A stretch of 17,452 nt of DNA from positions 1-17,452 of the forward strand of contig JAFYOG010000030.1 of NCBI GenBank assembly GCA_017560285.1. The letters are read 5' to 3'. The stretch is from Clostridia bacterium. GTDB lineage: Bacteria; Bacillota; Clostridia; Oscillospirales; CAG-382. The position numbers were made by a program, and so were the translations under genes. This document shows positions 7,034 to 15,500 of the stretch, one piece after another; positions within the stretch are counted from its first letter, which is position 1; each line of letters starts with the position of its first letter. The notes beneath the pieces are model-generated. The model did no database searches and was not told the origin of the DNA. It saw nothing but the letters and a program-made list of their open reading frames with translations.

Positions 7034-8560
7034 TTATTCGGCAAGTATAGCGTCAACCGAATTCTTTAATTCCTCGTAATGCAAGGATTTATCGTATTTG
7101 TATTTAACAATACCGTTTTCGTCAAGAATCAATGTGTAAGGGTATCCGCCCATACCGCCAACCAAATTATAATAGCCCGAGCTTGCCAAATCGTTGGCGA
7201 AAATCATATCACTTTCGGGATAATGCTTTGCAATATAAGCAGGGGCAGTGGCTTGCGCCATGGTAGAGTGAATAGCAATTACGGTTACTTTGTCGGCATA
7301 TTCCGTTGCAATTTGGTTAAAATAGGGTAGCTCTGCAACGCAAGGTCCGCACCAAGTACCCCAAAAGTTAATTACGGTAATCTTTCCCGTTTTTACGGGG
7401 TTAACGGTGTTGGCGGTTTCGCCGTCTTTTGTAATAACGGTCAGTGCTGCGCCGTAGCAAAGCTTGCCAACGTCATAACCCTTTTCAACGTCAGCTTGGT
7501 CGTCGGTGGCAGAATCGGGTGTAGCAGTATCAATCACGCCGTTGTCTGCTCCGTCAAACCAATAAAATGCTGCCGACCCAACAAGCACGGCAATAAGCAG
7601 GATAGAAGAAATTAACCGTGTTATCATGCGGGGGTTAAGCTTGTTTTTCTTTTGGGTATCGTTATCATCTGCGCTAACAGACTGTATTTCGTTATCCTTA
7701 AGAAATATCTTCGGACCCTTCCACACAATAGCCTTGGTAGGGCAAACGTCAACGCACTCGCCACAGCTAATACATTCTATATCGCCGGGTCTGCGAATAT
7801 CCATTTCGCATTTGCTTACACATAGGTTACAATCGGTGCATTTCGGCTTATCAACCTTAATACCGAATATAGAAATCTTATTAAATAAGCTGTAAAGCGC
7901 ACCCAAGGGGCAAACAAATCGGCAGAACATTCTAAATATGAATACACATGCCACGATAAAGCTAACAAGCAAAAGGAATTTCCAAGTAAACAACGGGCCT
8001 AACGATGGGAAGTAAGACCCCTGCGCCTTACTTGCAAGCAACGAAATACCGCCGCCCAAGGTGCCTGCAGGGCAAATATATTTACAAAAAGCAGGTAAGG
8101 GGTAATCTCTGAAAGCGTACATCAAGGGTACGATCACAACAAAGAAAACCAAAATAACGTACTTTAAATAGGATAAAACCTTTGTAACGCGGCTTTTCTT
8201 AAGCTTGGGTGTTTTAATTTTATGTAAAAGCTCTTGAACCAAGCCAAAGGGGCACAGCCAACCGCATATCATTCTGCCAAAAAGAAATGCATACAAAAGC
8301 AGTATACCGCCAACGTAAAACAGTGTGCTTTTATCTGCGCTGAACGACCCCTGCAACGAACCCAAAGGGCAAGCGTTTACCGCACCGGGGCAGGAATAGC
8401 AGTTCAAGCCGGGCATACAAATGTTCTTCATACCGCCCTGATAAAGTCTGCCGCTTACAAACCCTTTAAAGTTTGCATTAAACAGCAATGCGGCGTATAG
8501 CTGAATCAGCTTGCGTTTAGAGGGTAACCAACGGGATATTTTCTTAAAAAACTTCTTCAT
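7034..8560 (-). CDS. membrane polyferredoxin (NapH-like) fused to an extracytoplasmic TlpA/ResA-type thioredoxin
   Basis: The 508-residue protein joins two redox modules. The N-terminal half has about four membrane segments (18-36, 79-98, 131-150, 192-212) with an extra four-cysteine loop (C48, C54, C57, C64) and three CxxxCP motifs (C99/C103, C159/C163, C213/C217), as in NapH/NosR-type proteins. A cytoplasmic ferredoxin domain carries two 4Fe-4S sets (C241, C244, C247, C251; C263, C266, C269, C273). A fifth membrane segment (313-334) leads to a TlpA/ResA-like thioredoxin domain outside the membrane, with WCGPC at 403-407 and the cis-proline in GGYPYT (P474). The likely role, inferred, is carrying electrons from cytoplasmic donors through Fe-S centres to an external thiol reductase, similar in outcome to CcdA/DsbD. 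GGAGGG at 8565-8570 supports the start. It is the second gene of an operon, ten bases after the stop of the CxxC membrane protein. The domain calls are firm; substrate and partners are unknown. Confidence 0.88.
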   Translation of the reverse strand: MKKFFKKISRWLPSKRKLIQLYAALLFNANFKGFVSGRLYQGGMKNICMPGLNCYSCPGAVNACPLGSLQGSFSADKSTLFYVGGILLLYAFLFGRMICGWLCPFGLVQELLHKIKTPKLKKSRVTKVLSYLKYVILVFFVVIVPLMYAFRDYPLPAFCKYICPAGTLGGGISLLASKAQGSYFPSLGPLFTWKFLLLVSFIVACVFIFRMFCRFVCPLGALYSLFNKISIFGIKVDKPKCTDCNLCVSKCEMDIRRPGDIECISCGECVDVCPTKAIVWKGPKIFLKDNEIQSVSADDNDTQKKNKLNPRMITRLISSILLIAVLVGSAAFYWFDGADNGVIDTATPDSATDDQADVEKGYDVGKLCYGAALTVITKDGETANTVNPVKTGKITVINFWGTWCGPCVAELPYFNQIATEYADKVTVIAIHSTMAQATAPAYIAKHYPESDMIFANDLASSGYYNLVGGMGGYPYTLILDENGIVKYKYDKSLHYEELKNSVDAILAE

Positions 8561-8570
8561 AATACCCTCC

Positions 8571-9341
8571 TTAACCTATGCCGACGCATTCTTTGCATAT
8601 ATTTGCGGCTTTTGCAAGCACGTCCTTGTAACCGCCGGTAAGCAAACCGATAACAATAGCCGCAACGGCAATAACAAGCACGGCTATTCTAATATATTTA
8701 ACGTAATCCTTTTTGCCTGCTTCCTCAGCAATTTCTTTTTTGTTTTCTGCTTTTTTAATAAGCTCCGTTTCCTTTAAAATGCTCTTTTTCACAGCATAAA
8801 TATAATACACCGCAAAGCAGGAACAAATAGCAAACAGTACAAGGGTTTTAATTACCGCAGCCTTAACAGATCCCGTTACGTCCCCCGAAACAGGTGCAAA
8901 GCTGTTTGGGTTAAGGGCAAAGCTAAAGAAAATTAATGCCGAAGCGGTAATCACGCCTGCAATCGCGCAACGCAAAATCTTTCTTTTGTTGCGCTCGGCT
9001 ATAATCAAGCTCTTTGCTTCGTCGTCAAGCGATTCAATATCCTTCTTTTTGCTAAGCTTTAATAATATGGCTTTGTAATCTCTTATCAGTCCCTTGGGCT
9101 TTTCGCCCTCGGCAGGGAAGATAATGCCGTAAACAGAACCGATTACAATAACCGCAACCGAAATATAAACGGGTATGGCTATTTTAGAAAAAGCTTTTCC
9201 TACGCTTTCCAAGGAATAAGGCGAGCTTTCCCCCGTGTAATAAATGGAAAGACAGCCGTAAATAAAACAAGCGCCTAAAACAAAAACGGCAACGCTAACC
9301 AAAATGTTAAGTATTTTACGTACCAATTCGGTTTTCTTCAT
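8571..9341 (-). CDS. five-TM membrane protein with a C-terminal CxxC tail (CD1871A-like), redox partner candidate
   Basis: I do not recognise the 256-residue protein as a whole. Five membrane segments are visible at about 9-32, 53-75, 123-143, 161-183 and 215-235. The loops after segments 2 and 4 are rich in Lys/Arg, so by the positive-inside rule they are cytoplasmic, the N-terminus is inside and the C-terminus is outside. The last 42 residues (one membrane helix, then DVLAKAANICKECVGIG) resemble, from memory, the short clostridial CD1871A-family CxxC proteins found beside 4Fe-4S and TlpA proteins. Here that module ends a larger protein. CKEC (249-252) would face outside, on the same side as the thioredoxin domain of the next gene, so a thiol relay role is plausible but inferred. 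The ATG at 9341 was chosen because GGAG (9348-9351) is well placed for it; the TTG at 9353 overlaps that site. Confidence 0.8.
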   Translation of the reverse strand: MKKTELVRKILNILVSVAVFVLGACFIYGCLSIYYTGESSPYSLESVGKAFSKIAIPVYISVAVIVIGSVYGIIFPAEGEKPKGLIRDYKAILLKLSKKKDIESLDDEAKSLIIAERNKRKILRCAIAGVITASALIFFSFALNPNSFAPVSGDVTGSVKAAVIKTLVLFAICSCFAVYYIYAVKKSILKETELIKKAENKKEIAEEAGKKDYVKYIRIAVLVIAVAAIVIGLLTGGYKDVLAKAANICKECVGIG

Positions 9342-9347
9342 AAAATT

Positions 9348-9351
9348 CTCC
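9348..9351 (-). promoter_or_regulatory. ribosome binding site that fixes the start of the CxxC membrane protein
   Basis: Read on the - strand, TTTTGGAGAATTTTATG places GGAG six bases before the ATG at 9341. The in-frame TTG at 9353 ends on the first base of this site, so it cannot be the start served by it. Confidence 0.8.
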
Positions 9352-9372
9352 AAAAGAAATCAATTATAGCTA

Positions 9373-9401
9373 AGTATATCATAAATCATAAAGATTGTAA
9401 A
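9373..9401 (-). promoter_or_regulatory. probable sigma-A promoter of the redox operon
   Basis: On the - strand, TTTACA (9401-9396) and TATACT (9378-9373) are separated by 17 bases, and a TG one base before the -10 makes it an extended -10 (TGATATACT). Transcription would start near 9366, giving a leader of about 25 bases before the ATG at 9341. Confidence 0.75.
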
Positions 9402-9493
9402 CAGTTAAATAAGGCAAATAGCCATATAAAAAATAACAAATTAAGAACAAAAAGTTACGATGGAATTAATTATCAAAAGTTGTCGTAAATAAC

Positions 9494-9522
9494 TTGCAAT
9501 TTGCATTTTAATATGGTAAAAT
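9494..9522 (+). promoter_or_regulatory. probable sigma-A promoter of the giant protease operon
   Basis: TTGCAA (9494-9499) and TAAAAT (9517-9522) are separated by 17 bases, with TG at 9514-9515 giving an extended -10. Transcription would start near 9529, leaving a leader of about 50 bases. The -35 hexamer and spacing match those of the ftsZ promoter. It is back to back with the redox-operon promoter, with about 92 AT-rich bases between the two -35 boxes in which I see no convincing operator. Confidence 0.72.
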
Positions 9523-9560
9523 ACTGTGAATATGTATAGGTATAACTATGCCCAAAACTA

Positions 9561-9565
9561 AGGAG
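9561..9565 (+). promoter_or_regulatory. ribosome binding site of the giant protease, unusually far from the ATG
   Basis: AGGAG lies 14 bases before the ATG at 9580, more than the usual 5-9. No ATG, GTG or TTG occurs in frame between them. The MKK signal-peptide start and lack of a better site keep 9580 as the best start. Confidence 0.65.
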
Positions 9566-9579
9566 AGAAAATTACGTCT

Positions 9580-12500
9580 ATGAAGAAAACCCACTTGTTA
9601 CAAAAAATCAAGCGTACGCTTGCCACTGTAACGGCATCGGTTCTTTTAATTGCAACCGTTGCGGTTCCCGCGGTTCAAGCATTCTTCCCCGGCAAAACAG
9701 CTTCGGGGTTTGATGCCGGTTACATCAACAAATTAAACAACATCGGCACAAATTACGATAAATATATCGATAATTCGGTTATGTTCCGCTTGCCCGATAA
9801 TATCGCCGCAGATCAAGATATCTCGGTTATTATCACCGTTGGCGAACCCGCACTTTTAGATGCATACCAAAACACCGATAAAGCAATGAGCTTTGCGGAA
9901 TATGCATTAACAAGCGGCGATGCATCCAAGCTAAAGAACAACATTTCCGATAAAAAAGCAGAACTGCTCTCCAAGCTGGATAAGCAGTCGGTTTCCTATA
10001 CCGTCGGCGAGGAATACTCCACCGTATTAAGCGGCTTCGAGCTTGTTATCAAAGCGGCAGATTTCGAAGCTACCTGCAAATCCCTCGGCAAGGGTATGGA
10101 TATAATCGTTGGCGAAGAATACAAAAAATGCGAATCTCAAATTATCGAAAACAAGGTTAACGTATTCGATACAGGTATCTTCAACAGCTCCGATTGCGGC
10201 TACGACGGTTCCGGTATCGTTGTTGCGGTTTTAGATACAGGTCTCGATTCCAACCACACCGCTTTCTCTCCCAACAATTTCACATCTACTCACCTCGGCC
10301 TTACTTATAACGAGGTTGCCTCGGTTATTAACGATACCACCGCAAGCAAGCTTCTTCACGGCTTAACGGTAGACGACGTTTATTATAACGATAAGGTTCC
10401 CTTCGGCTTCGACTATGCCGATAACGACCCCGACGTATATTCCACCCACAATAACCATGGTACTCACGTATCCGGCGTTATCGTTGGTAACGACGATGTT
10501 ATCCGCGGTGTTGCTCCCAACGCACAGTTGGTTGCAATGAAGATATTCTCTGATATTATGGATACCGCAAGAACCGCATGGATCCTTTCCGCGTTGGAAG
10601 ACTGCGTAGTTCTCGGCGTAGACGTTATCAATATGTCCATCGGTACAGCCTGCGGTTTCAGCCGTACCACCGATGAAGAAAAGGTCAACGGTATCTACGA
10701 AAGAATCCGCGAAGCAGGCATCAGTATGATCGTTGCGGCTTCCAACAGCTATAGCTCCGCTTACGGTTCCGAGGCTAACGGTAACCTCGGTCTTACCACC
10801 AACCCCGATACCGGCACAGTAGGTTCTCCCTCCACCTACGAAGGCGTAATGTCGGTTGCTTCCATTGCAGGCGTAGAAACTCCTTATTTATTATATAATG
10901 ATAGAATTATCTACTTCTTGGAAACCACCACAGGCTCTGCAGAAGAAAACGATTTCTGCAAGGATATCCTCGGTGATAAAGAATCCGTTAAGGTAGAATA
11001 CGTTGTAATCCCCGGCGTGGGCAGAGGTGCCGACTATACAGGCATCGACGTAAAGGGCAAAATCGCCTTGGTACGCCGCGGCTCCAACACCTTCGAAGAA
11101 AAAGCAATTATCGCGCAAGAACAGGGCGCAATCGGTATCATCATTTACAACAACGTATCCGGTGATATCAAAATGAACGTAGGCGATGCTACTCTTGCAG
11201 CATGCTCTATTTCTCAGGATGACGGCGAATTTCTTGCACAGGGCAACGGCAGCTTCACCATTGCACTTTCCCAAACCTCCGGTCCTTTTATTTCCGATTT
11301 CTCTTCTTGGGGTCCTACTCCCGACCTTCGCATTAAGCCCGAAATTACCGCCCACGGCGGAAGCATTCTTTCTTCCGTAACCGGCGGCAGCTACGATAGA
11401 CTTTCCGGTACCTCTATGGCATGTCCCAACCTTTCCGGTGTGGTAGTGCTTCTCCGTCAGTATGTTGTAGAAAACTTCCCCGAAATTGCAAACAACAATA
11501 AGCAGGTTACCGAGCTTGTTTATTCCTTGCTTATGTCCACCGCAGATATTGCATTCGGTAAAAACGGCTTGCCTTATTCCGTAAGAAAGCAGGGCGCAGG
11601 TCTTGCCAACCTTACCGATTCCTTAAAAACTCCCGCCTACATTATCACCTATAATGCAGACGGCACTCCTATGGATAAATCCAAGCTCGAGCTTGGCGAC
11701 GATCCCAAAAAATCCGGTATATACGAAATGAAGTTCTCTATCAAGAACTTCGGCAAAGATAAGGTTTCCTATAATATCGGCTCTTACGTTATGACCGAGG
11801 GTGTAAGCGAAACCAAAACCAACGCAGGCGAAACCACCGTTACCGAGGAATCCTACATTCTCGACGGCGCTACCTTAGAGGTAGTTAACGTAGAGCAGGG
11901 AAACGCAAACGGCAAAACCGTAAGCGTTAACGCAGGCGAAACTGCTACCGTTACCATAAAGGTAACTCTCAGCGATAAAGATAAAGAATATCTTAACAAA
12001 TCCTTTGCCAACGGTATGTACGTCGAAGGCTTTATAACCCTTACCGCAGAATCGGGTACCGAAATCGATATGAACGTACCCTTCCTTGCATATTACGGCG
12101 ATTGGACTGTTGCTCCCTTGTTCGACCTTACCTATTACGATACCAACGCCGATGAACTTGACGACGGTATCGATATCGAAGATAAGGTTATGGCAGACGC
12201 ATATCCTACCCGCCCCGTTGGCGGCATAAGCGAAGATTACGTTAGCTACCTTGGTTCCTACTACTTCTTGCAGGACCCCAAGGATATGGTAATTGCCGCT
12301 AACGAAAATTTCGTTGCACTTTCCAATCAGGAAGGCTCAATCCACTCCCTCCGCTTCGTTTGGGCAGGTATGCTGCGTAATGCACGCAAAATCGATATTT
12401 CCATTACCAACGCCACCACCGGCGAAGTAATCTTCTCTAAGACCGAAAACAACGTTCGTAAATCCTACAGCGACGGCGGTCCCTCGATATATCCTTCCAA

Positions 12501-15500
12501 TATTAAAATCGAATTCGATGCAAAGGATTACAACCTTGCAAACAACAGCAAATACATTGTAAAGCTTGTTGGCCACGTAGATTATAAGGATGGCGGTTTA
12601 AACACCAACCTTAACAACGTTTTCGAATTCCCCCTTACCATCGATTTCGAGGCTCCTACCGTTACAGGTGTTGAATATTATTACAAGTACGATAAAACCC
12701 TTAAAAAGAACCGCTTGTATGCAGACGTGCTTATCTACGATAACCACTATACCATGAGCGCACAGTTCGGTTATGTAACTACCGAAGAAGACGTGCAAGG
12801 CAACCTTACTCCCGCTATCAAAACCTTCGAACAGTATATGACCCCTGTATATTCTCAAAACAACAGCACCACCCGCGTAACCTACGAGCTTACCGATTAT
12901 GTTTACGATATCAAAAATTACGCAACCAACAAAAACAGCTTTGTTGTAAGCGTATACGACTATGCACTTAACTACGCTACCTTCGAAATCGGTCTTCCCG
13001 ACGATTTTGTAGATTTCTATTTCGAAGGCTTGGAAAGTGGCTTAACCTTAAGCCCCAACGAAGTATTTTCCTTGGAACCCGTAGTTACCCCCAATACCGA
13101 ATGGTTCGAACTTCTTAACTTCGCGTCCTCCAAGCCCAGCGTTGTACGCGTTGTTAACAATAAGCTCGTTGCCATTGCAGAGGGCAGTGCAATTATCAAA
13201 ACACAGCACCCCGTTACCAACGAAAGCGTTTCCTTTAAGGTAACGGTTCTTGGCGAGGATGACGAAGGCTACAAACGCTTGGATAAGCCTGTTGCAGATG
13301 TATTCACTCTCGATGGCTACAAGACCTTAAAGGCTTACTATATCATCGATAACAATAATAAAAAGCTTGGCGATACAGGCGACGTAAACCACTTCGAGGG
13401 CAACTACAAATTAGAAATGTACCCCTCGGAATCCGTTCTTCTAAACTATTCGTTGGATTCTTATTTCCCCAAGGAAACCACACTTTCCTTCGAATCCAGT
13501 AACGAAAAAATAGTTACCGTAGACCAAAACGGCGTTGTAACCGCAGTCGGCGAAGGCTTTGCTTCCGTAACCGTAAAGGTGTTAATGGACGGCAAGAGCA
13601 CCTATTATTCCGAAACCGTTTCGGTTCAGGTAAACGATCCTTACCTTAACACAGGCTCCAGCCTTACCCACTATTACGGTAACGGCGGCTTGGTAGATAT
13701 CCCCAAGAAGCTAAAGCTTACCGAAATCGGTCAGTTTGCATTTTCTAACTTCGAATATATTCCCAAAACTCCCGAAGAGCTTGCCTTCGACGATGCAGAA
13801 TCCTCCAAGGCATGGTTTATCGGTGATAACACCATCACAAAGGTTATCATCCCCGAAGGTGTAGAAAAAATCAATTCCTATGCCTTTGCAAACCTTACCG
13901 CGTTGGAAGAAATTGTTCTTCCTTCCACCTTGGAATCTATCGAATACGGCGCGTTCTATAACTGTACTTCTCTTAAGAAAATCACCTTCAGCGGCGAAAA
14001 TAATCTTAAAATCATCAGCAAGAGCGCATTCGAGGGCTGTAACCTAAGCGGCGATCTGGAATTACCCTCTATCTGCGTAATTTCCGATTATGCCTTTGCC
14101 GCAAACAAAAACCTAAAGAAGATCACCTTGGGTAAGACTCTTATCTCCGTTGGTCAATATGCCTTTGCAAGATGCGAAGCCTTGGCTAACGTAGACGTTC
14201 AGTCCACCAACGTAAAATACGGCGGTTATGCATTTACTGCTTGTAAAGCGCTTTCCGAATTTACCGTAAATTCCGCAGTTATCCCCGAGGGTATGTTCTA
14301 CGAATGCGAATCCCTTTCCGCAGTTACCGTAGGTGCCGATGTTAAAGATATCGGTGCATACGCATTCCGCGATACAAAGGTAAGCGTGTTCAATATTGCT
14401 CAGGGCAATAAAGCATATCTGCAGCAGAACGCAAACTTTATCATCTCTGCAGACAGCAGCGTGCTTGTGGCTGTTGCTCCCGTATTCAACGGCGAATTCA
14501 CCGCAAACAGCATCGGCAACGGCGATAAGGTTACAAAAATAGGCAAGGGTGCCTTCTCCCATAACCAAAGCATTACCTCTATCGTAATGCCCAACGTAAC
14601 CGAGATTGATAATTACGGCTTGTCCTCTAACAAGAGCCTTGCAAGCGTTTCCTTCGGCGATCTTAAAGCTATCGGCGATTATGCCTTCTTCGAAGCAAGC
14701 ATTACCGCGTTGCCCAATATGACAAGCGATGTAAAAATGGGCAAATATGCATTCTCCCACACCAAGCTAAATGCAGTAACCATCCCCAACGGTATGGTTA
14801 TTCCCGAGGGCGCATTCAGCGAATGCACCGATCTTGCAACCGTAGTTATCGGTAACGACGTTACTATCGGTAAATATGCATTCAGCCTTAATAAGGATAT
14901 TGCATTTAAGGTATACGGAACCGAAGAAAACGGCAAAAAGCTATATAAATACGAGTTTACTTCTCCTCTTACCTCCCTCACAATAGGCGATAACGCAATC
15001 ATCGGCGAAAGCGCGTTCTCCAACGCCGCCAAGCTCGAAAGCGTTACCCTCGGAGCAAATGCCGTTTTAGAAAAAATGGCGTTCTACAACGCATCTTCTC
15101 TTAAATTTATCGACCTTTCCAACGTAAAATCCATCGGCGATTATGCATTGTCCGGCGACGTTTACTATGCTTGCTTAGATCAGGATATGACAGTACCCGC
15201 AGTAAGCTCTACCGGATATTACATCTATACCTATCACGCACCTATGCTTCAAAGCATCAATGTTGCAAAGGCAGAACGTATCGGCGAATATGCATTTGCC
15301 TACTGCCGCGATTTGGTTGATGTAAAGCTTAACGCCAATATAACAAAAATACCCGTATATGCATTTGCAGGCTGCGTAGGCTTAAAGAATTTCGATGCAA
15401 GCTACGTAACCGAAATCGGCGAATACGCATTTATGGAAAGCGGCTTGGAAGCAATCGACCTTTCCAACGTAACCGAAATCGGCAAGTATGCTTTCGTTAA

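Noticed and set aside
9342..9353. TTG start at 9353 for the CxxC membrane protein
   Set aside because: The TTG ends on the first base of the GGAG site that serves the ATG at 9341, and adds only four residues.
9477..9495. Inverted repeat AAGTT-nine bases-AACTT next to the protease -35 box as an operator
   Set aside because: Five-base arms in AT-rich DNA are expected by chance, and I see no second copy near the divergent promoter.
14113..14760. 215-residue open frame antisense to the LRR array
   Set aside because: It is the reverse complement of repeated LRR codons; its low complexity and cysteine pattern follow from the repeats and not from a gene.
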